This document shows positions 1 through 5,783 of a stretch of DNA of 9,335 bases, piece by piece. Position 1 is the first letter of the stretch; each line of letters starts with the position of its first letter. The notes beneath the pieces are model-generated. The model was not told the DNA's origin. It was given only the letters and a program-made list of their open reading frames with translations, and did no database searches. The position numbers and the translations under genes were made by a program. Origin of the DNA: an uncultured Bacillota bacterium (lineage in GTDB: Bacteria; Bacillota; Clostridia; Peptostreptococcales; Anaerovoracaceae); assembly GCA_949287115.1 (NCBI GenBank), contig CASEFF010000053.1, positions 1 to 9,335 on the forward strand. The letters run 5' to 3'.

Positions 1-232
1 AGCGAAATATATCCGCAAACCTGTCCAGATAGTCCGCTCTCTCCTGCGGACTCAGCGCGCTCCATGCGGGAAACGCCTTCCTCGCCGCCGCTACGGCTCT
101 GTCCACATCTTCTCCGTTGCCGTCAGGAACCCTTGCGAAAACTTCCTTCGTCGCGGGGTTTTCCACTTCGATATACCTTCCGCTGCAGCTTTTCACGTAA
201 GCACCGTCTATATAAAGTCCATACTCCTTCAT
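1..232 (-). CDS. NAD(P)-dependent aldehyde dehydrogenase, N-terminal part (cut by window edge)
   Basis: Only about the first 77 residues are inside the window. They show the usual N-terminal beta-hairpin and first helices of the aldehyde dehydrogenase superfamily: a 'YIDGAYV' strand at residues 6-12, then 'VENPATKEVFARVP' and 'VDRAVAAARKAFPAWS', followed by 'ERADYLDRFADI'. The catalytic Cys and Glu lie outside the window, so the substrate cannot be judged. This family oxidises aldehydes to carboxylic acids in the cytoplasm. The gene overlaps the gldA stop codon as TGATG (ATG at 238-236), which implies translational coupling. A second ATG at 232-230 is better placed: GGAG at 244-241 is 8 bases before it but only 2 bases before the first ATG, so I chose 232. 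In this unit it could oxidise an aldehyde related to the product of the polyol dehydrogenase; that is inference. Confidence 0.85.
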   Translation of the reverse strand, partial: MKEYGLYIDGAYVKSCSGRYIEVENPATKEVFARVPDGNGEDVDRAVAAARKAFPAWSALSPQERADYLDRFADIFR

Positions 233-237
233 AGCCA

Positions 238-1332
238 TCACTCCAGATAATACCTCCCGTATGCATCCGCCGCCTTCAGCGCTGCAAATGTCGTCTCAGG
301 CGTTACCTCGAACGGCATATTGTGGAGCGTATCGGTCTCCGCGCAGGCAGCTTTCGCCACCTCCATGATCTGATCGTCCGTTATGTCCTTTGCTCCCAGC
401 TGCTCCCACGTCACAGGAAGTCCCACTTCTATGCAGAATTCTATGACTTCTTCCAGCTCCTCAAGAGGAACGTTTTCAAGCACCAGCTGCGCGATGGTAC
501 CGAAAGCAACCTTTTCGCCGTGATACATATCGTGGCACTCCTCCAGTACCGTCATGCCGTTATGTATGGCGTGTGCTCCCGCCAGTCCCGCACTCTCGAA
601 TCCTATACCCGAAAGCAGCGTATTGGCTTCTATTATCTTATCGACCGCCTCGGTGCATGCTCCCGCTTCGAGAGCCGTCTTTGCCTTCACGCCCTCCTCC
701 ATCAGAGTGTTGAAGCACAGCTCCGCCAGCGCCATGGCAGCTCCCGTGGTCTTTCCTCCGGCACACGAAACGGCGCCGCTCTGTTTGCATGCTCTCGCCT
801 CGAAATACGTTGCCAGCGCATCTCCCATGCCGGCAACCGTAAGGCGTACAGGCGACTTCGCTATTATATCGGTATCCATCATCACAAGGTTCGGGTTCGC
901 AGGAAGGAAGAGGTATTCCTCGAAAACTCCCCCATCCGTGTATATTACCGACAGGGCGCTGCACGGAGCATCCGTGGAAGCTATCGTCGGACATATCACG
1001 ACCGGCGTACCGTTGTAGAATGCCACCGCCTTGGCCGTGTCGAATATCTTTCCGCCTCCTACGCCTATCACCATGTCGCATCCCTTTTCCTTCATGAGAG
1101 CGGACAACCTGTTTATCTCCGTCCTGCTGCACTCGCCGTTGAAGTAGTCAAATTCCGGCTCACATTCCACGCCGTCGAAGCTCTTCTCTATAAGATCTCC
1201 TATGCGCTTATATCCGCCTTGACTTATCAGTATGAGCGCCTTCTTGCCGTATCCGGCAGCATATGTACCAAGCTTTTTCATCTCGCCCGATCCCTGCACA
1301 TATCGCGACGGGCTTATCAGGATCTTTGCCAT
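238..1332 (-). CDS. gldA: Glycerol dehydrogenase (NAD-dependent, zinc, GldA type)
   Basis: This enzyme oxidises glycerol to dihydroxyacetone with NAD+, or runs in reverse, in the cytoplasm; the family also accepts related vicinal diols. The 364 residues match the family length (E. coli GldA is 367) and the match runs end to end. The NAD-binding 'GVGGGKIFDTAK' is at residues 90-101 and 'ASTDAPCSALSVIYTD' at about 118-133. The three zinc ligands are present: D171 in 'GMGDALATYFEAR', H254 in 'AGAHAIHNG' and H271 in 'YHGEKVAFG', at the same positions as in E. coli. The reading frame is open further upstream to 1404, but the family begins 'MAKILISPSRYVQG', AAAGGAG sits 5 bases before this ATG, and a promoter lies at 1372-1380, so 1332 is the start. 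It has its own promoter, and its stop codon overlaps the next gene, an aldehyde dehydrogenase. Confidence 0.96.
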   Translation of the reverse strand: MAKILISPSRYVQGSGEMKKLGTYAAGYGKKALILISQGGYKRIGDLIEKSFDGVECEPEFDYFNGECSRTEINRLSALMKEKGCDMVIGVGGGKIFDTAKAVAFYNGTPVVICPTIASTDAPCSALSVIYTDGGVFEEYLFLPANPNLVMMDTDIIAKSPVRLTVAGMGDALATYFEARACKQSGAVSCAGGKTTGAAMALAELCFNTLMEEGVKAKTALEAGACTEAVDKIIEANTLLSGIGFESAGLAGAHAIHNGMTVLEECHDMYHGEKVAFGTIAQLVLENVPLEELEEVIEFCIEVGLPVTWEQLGAKDITDDQIMEVAKAACAETDTLHNMPFEVTPETTFAALKAADAYGRYYLE

Positions 1333-1371
1333 AAAAACTCCTTTCAGTTCAGCAGTCATATCGTCACCCAC

Positions 1372-1380
1372 AGTATACCA
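1372..1380 (-). promoter_or_regulatory. Extended -10 promoter for gldA
   Basis: On the minus strand the bases read TGGTATACT, an extended -10 element (TGn followed by TATACT). No good -35 hexamer lies 17 bases upstream; that place is taken by the T-tract of the preceding terminator. The predicted start point is near 1365, giving a leader of about 33 bases with AAAGGAG 5 bases before the gldA ATG. Its position just past a terminator fits a fresh start of transcription for gldA and the following aldehyde dehydrogenase. Confidence 0.6.
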
Positions 1381-1390
1381 TACGGACGCC

Positions 1391-1431
1391 AAAAAAGAAA
1401 ACATCCCGCCGCGGCATTACCGCAGACGGGA
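1391..1431 (-). terminator. Rho-independent terminator between the aminotransferase gene and gldA
   Basis: Read on the minus strand, TCCCG (1431-1427) pairs with CGGGA (1408-1404) and GCGG (1423-1420) pairs with CCGC (1414-1411), with a small internal loop and a 5-base apical loop. A run rich in T (TGTTTTCTTTTTT, down to 1391) follows at once. This is the strongest intrinsic terminator in the left block, and it separates the aminotransferase gene from gldA. Confidence 0.75.
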
Positions 1432-1459
1432 CATTTCCCCGAATCAAATTAAATAAATG

Positions 1460-1482
1460 GAGGAATCCTCTGGGGGATTCTC
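1460..1482 (-). terminator. Hairpin just after the aminotransferase stop codon
   Basis: GAATCC (1463-1468) pairs perfectly with GGATTC (1475-1480) around a 6-base loop, and the stem can be extended with a wobble pair and a bulge. It begins 8 bases after the aminotransferase stop. On the minus strand it is followed by CATTTATTTAATT, which is T-rich but interrupted. It may be a weak terminator or a 3'-end stabilising hairpin ahead of the stronger terminator at 1391-1431. Confidence 0.5.
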
Positions 1483-1489
1483 ATAAGCG

Positions 1490-2587
1490 TTATGCTGTCT
1501 TTATGCAGTCCTCCAGAACCTTGAGGAATTCACGGCAGTCATCCGGATATATCTCACCCATGTTGGCAACCTGGAACATGCCCATTGCCTCGTACTTGCC
1601 CTTGCCGCTGTAAACGACATAGCCCCTCTTTTCCATATCCTTGAGGAACGCCTTCAGGTCGCGGCCTTCAGGCAGGAATACTGATGTCACCGTGTTTGCC
1701 ATGAGGCTTTCATCCTCTATGAGGAGCTTGAGTCCCATGTCCTTCATGCCCTTCCTGAGTATGCCGGCGCATTCCTTATACCTGGCGATCCTTCCCTCGA
1801 CGCCGCCGTCGGCCAGCGCGTTGTCCAGAGCCGCATCCAGCGCCCAGAACAGGTTCACGTTAGGCGTGTTAGGCGTCTGGTTCTTGTCCCTTGCGTAGAT
1901 GTAGTGCTTTGCCAGATTGAGGTATACGTTTTTGCCCATCTCCGGAGTCAGCGTTTCGAGAGCATCTACCCTGCCGCATACGTATGCCGATCCCGGATAT
2001 GCTCCCAGACACTTTCCGCCTACGGATGTGGCAAATGTTATGTTGAAGTCCTTAACGTCTATGTATTCGCCTGCCGCTGCCGAAACGCAGTCAACGAAGA
2101 ACCATTTACCGTATTTTGCAGCCAGCTCGCCCACCTTCTTTACAGGATTTATCATGCCGGTCGAGGTCTCATGGCATACCATGGCTACCACCTTTATGTC
2201 ACCGTCTGCCGCCATCATCTTCTCTATCCTGTCAAGGTCAGGCACTTCGCCCCACTGGAACTCGCAGTCGACGAGCGGTATCCCGTACTTTTCTATTATC
2301 TCCAGCAGCCTGCCGCCGAACTCGCCGTTTCTTATGAGCATTACCTTCTCGCCTTCATTGAAGATGGAAGAAAGTACCGTTTCGTTGGCCGATGTGCCGG
2401 ATCCCGATACTATGACCGATCTGTAGCTGTCGTCCGCCTTGAACAGCTTGTTTATCTTTGCAGTAGTCTCCGCATAGAGCTTTTCGAACTCCGCCCCTCT
2501 GTGGCATATGTCATAATGCGTCAATGCCTGACGTACATTTTCCTTTACCATGACAGGTCCCGGACTGAATAATTTTGGTGCACTCAT
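1490..2587 (-). CDS. Class V PLP-dependent aminotransferase, PhnW-like
   Basis: This is a fold-type I PLP aminotransferase of 365 residues, the usual class V length, closest in pattern to 2-aminoethylphosphonate:pyruvate transaminase (PhnW) and alanine-glyoxylate/serine-pyruvate aminotransferases. Visible parts are 'LFSPGPVMV' at 6-14, the phosphate-binding turn 'SGSGTSANE' at 61-69, 'HETSTGMINP' at 139-148, the aspartate that pairs with the pyridine nitrogen (D166 in 'FFVDCVSA'), and the PLP lysine K192 in 'SVGGKCLGAYPG'. 'QTPNTP' at 237-242 matches the PhnW 'FTPP' loop. The odd point is that the family 'RIG' arginine near the C-terminus, which binds the substrate carboxylate, appears as 'FQVANMG' (Q339). 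No phosphonatase gene lies nearby, so a phosphonate substrate is not supported by context. The AAGGA motif lies about 10 bases before the ATG and a second AGGAG abuts it. It follows the kinase by 107 bases. The substrate is unknown. Confidence 0.88.
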   Translation of the reverse strand: MSAPKLFSPGPVMVKENVRQALTHYDICHRGAEFEKLYAETTAKINKLFKADDSYRSVIVSGSGTSANETVLSSIFNEGEKVMLIRNGEFGGRLLEIIEKYGIPLVDCEFQWGEVPDLDRIEKMMAADGDIKVVAMVCHETSTGMINPVKKVGELAAKYGKWFFVDCVSAAAGEYIDVKDFNITFATSVGGKCLGAYPGSAYVCGRVDALETLTPEMGKNVYLNLAKHYIYARDKNQTPNTPNVNLFWALDAALDNALADGGVEGRIARYKECAGILRKGMKDMGLKLLIEDESLMANTVTSVFLPEGRDLKAFLKDMEKRGYVVYSGKGKYEAMGMFQVANMGEIYPDDCREFLKVLEDCIKTA

Positions 2588-2642
2588 CTCCTACACTTCC
2601 TTTCGATATCATCGCGACTTTGCATATATTTGTTTGATCTAT

Positions 2643-2666
2643 ATCCGGGTTTTAAAATCCCCGGAT
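2643..2666 (-). other. Intercistronic hairpin between the kinase and aminotransferase genes
   Basis: ATCCGGG (2643-2649) and CCCGGAT (2660-2666) form a perfect 7-bp stem with a 10-base AT-rich loop in the 107-base gap between the two genes. No T-tract follows on either strand, so I do not call it a terminator. A processing or partial-attenuation role that lowers or separates aminotransferase expression is possible. I found no convincing promoter in this gap. Confidence 0.45.
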
Positions 2667-2694
2667 CTTTGAAACCCCTTTAATTTATACTTCT

Positions 2695-4197
2695 TTATTC
2701 TTCCGACCAGTTCTTGGCCCTTTCGACCGCCCTGTGCCAGTTGTAGAGCAGCGAATCCCTTTCGTCGACGCTCATCTTCGGCTCATACCTCTTCGCCAGC
2801 TTCCAGTTGCCTTCAAGCTCCTTGATGGATCCGAACTCTCCCGTCCCCAGAGCCGCCAGCTGTGCGGCGCCGAGAGCAGTTGTGTCCTGTATCACCGGCA
2901 CGTCTACCGGTATCCCCAGCAGATCGGCCTGGAACTGCATCAGGAAATTGTTGGCGGTAGCTCCTCCGTCTGCCCTCAGTATGGTTATCGGCATATCGGA
3001 GTCTATGTTCATGACGTCGAGATTGTCCTTCACCTGATATGCCGTGGCTTCCAGCGTTGCCCTGACTATGTGCTCGCGCGTCGTGCCGCCCGTTATGCCC
3101 ACTATCGTGCCTCTCGCATACGAATCCCAGTGAGGTGCCGCAAGGCCGGAAAACGCCGGTACGAAGTAAACGCCGCCGTTATCCTTCGCATCATAGGCCA
3201 TCTTCTCTGTTTCGGACGCCTTGTTTATTATCTTTATGCCGTCCCTGAGCCACTGGGTGGCTGCTCCCGTTATATATATCCCGCCGTCAAGGGCGAAGTC
3301 CATCTTTCCGTTTATCCTCCACGCCACCGTGGTCAGAAGGCCGTTCTGGGAATACACAGCCTTTTCTCCGGTGTTCATCAGCATGAAGCATCCCGTTCCG
3401 TACGTGCACTTTATGCTTCCCGGATCGAAGCACGCCTGACCGAACAGAGCCGCCTGCTGATCCACAACGGATCCCGATATAGGTATGGACGCCCCGAGGA
3501 AATCCAGGGGATCCGTCTTCCCGTATACCATGGCGCTGTCACATATCTCCGGCAGCACAGACCTGCTTATCCCGAGGATGTCGAGGATCTCATCATCCCA
3601 CTTGCCGGTGTGTATGTTGAGCATCATCGTTCTCGATGCGGTGGAGCAGTCCGTCACATGAACCTTTCCATGGGTCATCTTCCATATGAGCCACGAATCG
3701 AGAGTTCCCGCAAGGATACGTCCTTCCTTTATCTTTTCCTTTACGCCTTCCACGTTGTCGATTATCCACTTGATCTTCGGTCCGCTGAAGTACGAGTCCG
3801 CCATGAGCCCGGTCTTTTCCCTTATCATCTCGCCGTGCTCCCCGGTCAGCTCGTCGGCATATCTTGCCATCCTTCTGTCCTGCCATACTATGGCGTTATA
3901 TACAGGCTCGCCCGTTATCCTGTCCCACATCATGACGGTCTCGCCCTGATTGTCTATGCCTATGCACTTGATCTGATCGGCGCTCACGCCGCCTTCCCTT
4001 AAAGCCATGTCTATGGACTCCAGCACTCTCTGCCACAGCTCGAGGGGGTCGTGCTCCACCCAGCCCGGCTTCGGATAATACTGCTTGTGCTCTCTGTAGC
4101 CTCTTGCCACGACGTTCCACTGCTCATCCAGCAGCAGCGTTGTCGTTCCCGTCGTGCCCTGATCCAGTCCGATGTAATACATTTTCTTTTTACTCAT
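2695..4197 (-). CDS. FGGY-family carbohydrate kinase, glycerol-kinase-like
   Basis: This is a cytoplasmic ATP-dependent sugar/polyol kinase of 500 residues, the GlpK length, and it aligns with glycerol kinase from end to end. Motifs seen are 'GLDQGTTGTT' at 10-19 (phosphate 1), 'YYPKPGWVEHDP' at 40-51, 'YNAIVWQDRR' at 100-109, 'YFSGPK' at 136-141, 'TYGTGCFMLMNTGEKA' at about 265-280, and the FGGY signature region 'DGGATANNFLMQFQADLLG' at 410-428. Of the glycerol contacts in E. coli GlpK (R83, E84, W103, Y135, D245), the last four are kept as E86, W105, Y136 and D246. R83 is replaced by G85 ('NQGET' instead of 'NQRET'), and the 'AGDQQ' motif reads 'VVDQQ'. The substrate may therefore be glycerol, dihydroxyacetone or another small polyol. 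A TTG lies in frame at 4200, but the ATG at 4197 has AGAGGG 8 bases upstream and is preferred. It follows the AraC-type gene by 45 bases and probably shares its transcript. Confidence 0.88.
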   Translation of the reverse strand: MSKKKMYYIGLDQGTTGTTTLLLDEQWNVVARGYREHKQYYPKPGWVEHDPLELWQRVLESIDMALREGGVSADQIKCIGIDNQGETVMMWDRITGEPVYNAIVWQDRRMARYADELTGEHGEMIREKTGLMADSYFSGPKIKWIIDNVEGVKEKIKEGRILAGTLDSWLIWKMTHGKVHVTDCSTASRTMMLNIHTGKWDDEILDILGISRSVLPEICDSAMVYGKTDPLDFLGASIPISGSVVDQQAALFGQACFDPGSIKCTYGTGCFMLMNTGEKAVYSQNGLLTTVAWRINGKMDFALDGGIYITGAATQWLRDGIKIINKASETEKMAYDAKDNGGVYFVPAFSGLAAPHWDSYARGTIVGITGGTTREHIVRATLEATAYQVKDNLDVMNIDSDMPITILRADGGATANNFLMQFQADLLGIPVDVPVIQDTTALGAAQLAALGTGEFGSIKELEGNWKLAKRYEPKMSVDERDSLLYNWHRAVERAKNWSEE

Positions 4198-4242
4198 CAA
4201 TCAATCCCTCTTTTCCGCAGGTGTCAATGTCATACGTTAAGT

Positions 4243-5127
4243 TTAAATGGAAATGTATCTTTCAATCTGATCGTAATCGATCTTTGTGAACAGATTTTTA
4301 CGGAATTCTCCCGCCGAACATCGTATCAGCTTCCTGTACGTCCTGTTCATGTGCGCGTGATCGAAAAATCCGCAGTCAAGCGCTATGTCCACCAGCAGCT
4401 TGTCCTTTTCTTCCATTATCCTGCTCATGGATGTCTGCAGCCTTATTATCTGCGAGTACAGCTTTGGCGATATGCCGACGCAGCGCTCGAACATCTTGTC
4501 TATGTGTCTGGCGGTAAAGCCGGTCTCCTCCGCCAGCTTTTCCACCCGTATATTGCCCTGATTCCGAAATATCCTCTCCGTACAGTACCTTATCAGATAT
4601 TTGTTCGGTTCATCCTTCATGGCGGATCTTATCATCCTGGAAATGAGCCTTATCCTCTCCGTTATCCCGTTTTCCCGTTCCAGCACCGAAAATATCCGGT
4701 CAGTTCCCAGAAGACTTTCTTCAATGGGTATCGACTTATTCGTCAGCTTTCCGGCATCTCCCTCTATGAAGGACGAGCCCGCTCCCGGCAGGAACCTGAT
4801 GAATATATACCCCTCTCCCGGCATTATCTCCAGCTTTTTCAGCTCGTCCGTGACGCCGCATATGTATCCGCTTATCTCGCCGCTGCCGATATCGTCGCTC
4901 CGAAACACCATGGTCATACATCCGTCCGGTACCATGGGAAGTATCTTAATCTCGTCCGCTATGGATCTTACATAGAATATGTCCGCCACCGTCGTATAGA
5001 GAGGATGGCCGAAACCCACGTCTATCTTATTGACTTCAAAGCCCTCGTCCTCGAATATGAGCGGCTCATACTGCACTCTCGTCTCCGTGGGAGCAAGGTA
5101 CTGTTTTCTGCTTATTACGAACGACAT
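4243..5127 (-). CDS. AraC/XylS-family transcriptional regulator
   Basis: This is a DNA-binding regulator of 294 residues. The C-terminal third carries the paired helix-turn-helix of AraC proteins: the first at about 194-215 ('VEKLAEETGFTARHIDKMF') and the second at about 244-275 ('LVDIALDCGFFDHAHMNRTY', then 'SAGEFRK' at 271-277), the latter matching the family signature. The first 160 residues form a ligand-sensing domain of the DUF6597 kind, with 'VPDGCMTMVFR' at 66-76. There is no membrane segment, so it acts in the cytoplasm. It is the first gene of the leftward unit, 45 bases before the kinase, and is likely to control that unit in response to a pathway metabolite; this is inferred from position only. 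The ribosome binding site is poor: GGGGA directly abuts the ATG and GAGG is 13 bases away. Expression is therefore probably low, as is common for regulators. Confidence 0.9.
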   Translation of the reverse strand: MSFVISRKQYLAPTETRVQYEPLIFEDEGFEVNKIDVGFGHPLYTTVADIFYVRSIADEIKILPMVPDGCMTMVFRSDDIGSGEISGYICGVTDELKKLEIMPGEGYIFIRFLPGAGSSFIEGDAGKLTNKSIPIEESLLGTDRIFSVLERENGITERIRLISRMIRSAMKDEPNKYLIRYCTERIFRNQGNIRVEKLAEETGFTARHIDKMFERCVGISPKLYSQIIRLQTSMSRIMEEKDKLLVDIALDCGFFDHAHMNRTYRKLIRCSAGEFRKNLFTKIDYDQIERYISI

Positions 5128-5181
5128 TCCCCGTCACAGGCCTCACTGGTAAAAATCAGAACTATTTCTTTCTTCATTTTT

Positions 5182-5210
5182 ATGATAGCACTTGACATTA
5201 TTCCGGTCAA
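5182..5210 (-). promoter_or_regulatory. Sigma-70 promoter of the AraC-type regulator and kinase unit
   Basis: On the minus strand TTGACC (5210-5205) is followed after exactly 17 bases by TATCAT (5187-5182), which match 5 of 6 and 4 of 6 consensus positions. The start point would be near 5175, leaving a leader of about 48 bases before the regulator ATG at 5127. This is the best promoter in the window and drives the leftward genes. Confidence 0.7.
5192..5210. promoter_or_regulatory. Inverted repeat overlapping the -35 element (candidate operator)
   Basis: TTGAC (5192-5196) and GTCAA (5206-5210) form a perfect 5-base inverted repeat separated by 9 bases. It covers the -35 hexamer and most of the spacer of the leftward promoter. 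Such a position fits a repressor or autoregulation site. The half-sites are short, and one of them simply is the -35 element, so chance is possible. Confidence 0.35.
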
Positions 5211-5279
5211 CTTCTCTTTTTTCCTAGTATGCGATGTTAAGGCGGTGTAAAATATATTTCGGAAAAGGAGAGATCTTTA

Positions 5280-5687
5280 ATGGACGTATTGCAGGGTATG
5301 GATCCCGATAAAATGATAATCATATTACCATCGGCTCTCGTCGTGATGTACCTTGTGATAAGCCTGCAGAATTTTCTCTGCAAACGGAGCAATCCTCACA
5401 TAGGGCTCATCCTTCCCGCTGTATGCTTCATAGCAGCGACGGTACTGGCGGTAAGACCTCTACTGGTGGTCGAAGACGGCGGCGCGGGAGCGCTCATGCC
5501 GCTTTGCCTGAGGATGTGGCTGACGTTCAACATCGCTACTTTAGTGTTTCTGTTTCCATATTACAAACACTATAAGATGCGCGCGGCGGCAAAGCTGCAG
5601 GCGGAAATGTCCGCCGAAGAGCCGGACGCATCCGCAGCGGGAACTGCGATAGGCACGGGAAATGACGATACTTCAGGCAGCAGATGA
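5280..5687 (+). CDS. Small integral membrane protein of unknown function
   Basis: I do not recognise this 135-residue protein. It has three hydrophobic stretches likely to span the membrane: residues about 11-31 (ending in 'MYLVISL'), 41-60 ('IGLILPAVCFIAATVLAV') and 74-95 ('MWLTFNIATLVFLF'). A basic patch (K96, H97, K99, R101, K105) follows, then an acidic, Ala/Gly/Ser-rich tail from about 108 that looks disordered. By the positive-inside rule the tail and the loop 'CKRSNPH' at 34-40 would be cytoplasmic, but three helices with both ends inside do not fit, so the topology is uncertain. AAGGAG is 9 bases before the ATG. It lies divergent from the regulator and 96 bases upstream of the amino acid permease on the same strand. 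It could be an accessory to that permease, but nothing in the sequence proves it. Confidence 0.75.
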   Translation: MDVLQGMDPDKMIIILPSALVVMYLVISLQNFLCKRSNPHIGLILPAVCFIAATVLAVRPLLVVEDGGAGALMPLCLRMWLTFNIATLVFLFPYYKHYKMRAAAKLQAEMSAEEPDASAAGTAIGTGNDDTSGSR

Positions 5688-5693
5688 TGCTGC
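5677..5693 (+). other. Small hairpin over the stop codon of the three-helix protein gene
   Basis: GCAGCA (5677-5682) and TGCTGC (5688-5693) form a perfect 6-bp stem around a 5-base loop that contains the TGA stop. No T-tract follows, so it is not a convincing terminator; read-through into the permease gene is possible. Confidence 0.3.
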
Positions 5694-5712
5694 GTATAAC
5701 ACTATGATCGAA

Positions 5713-5721
5713 TGATATAAA
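5713..5721 (+). promoter_or_regulatory. Possible extended -10 promoter for the permease
   Basis: TGATATAAA forms an extended -10 element (TGn plus TATAAA) in an AT-rich gap upstream of the permease. The place for a -35 element has no match. The start point would be near 5728, giving a leader of about 55 bases that is almost pure A/T up to the AAGGAGG site. A strong dedicated promoter would fit the biased codon use of the permease. Confidence 0.4.
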
Positions 5722-5783
5722 ATTTCACATATTTATATTCATTACTTTACTTTTACTATTTATTTTAAGGAGGTCTTTTTCTC

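Noticed and set aside
1333..1404. N-terminal extension of 24 residues on glycerol dehydrogenase
   Set aside because: It would begin inside the upstream terminator and before the promoter at 1372-1380. The family starts at 'MAKI', which has a proper ribosome binding site.
322..1452. Long plus-strand reading frame opposite gldA
   Set aside because: It is a shadow of the confident gldA frame: its translation is rich in Arg, His, Tyr and Ser with no domain pattern, and it has no ribosome binding site.
1490..2587. Assignment as phnW with a phosphonate pathway
   Set aside because: No phosphonatase, phosphonate transporter or other phosphonate gene is present, and the conserved 'RIG' arginine is absent; only the family-level call is kept.
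2643..2666. Intercistronic hairpin as an intrinsic terminator
   Set aside because: The stem is good, but neither strand has a T-tract after it, so it is listed only as a hairpin.
2734..4002. 422-codon plus-strand reading frame opposite the kinase
   Set aside because: It is antisense to a well-conserved FGGY kinase, has low-complexity Arg/His/Tyr composition and no recognisable fold, and arises from the codon pattern of the real gene.
4198..4230. TTGACA on the minus strand just before the kinase as a second promoter
   Set aside because: The hexamer 17 bases downstream is TTGATT, a poor -10, and a start there would leave no leader before the ATG.
5192..5220. TTGACA at 5192-5197 as a rightward -35 element for the three-helix protein gene
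   Set aside because: No -10-like hexamer lies 16-18 bases downstream (the region is CTTCTCTTTT). The same bases are better explained as part of the leftward promoter and inverted repeat.
4051..5250. 399-codon plus-strand reading frame opposite the regulator
   Set aside because: It is the complement of the AraC-type gene and its promoter region, with no initiation signals and no domain.
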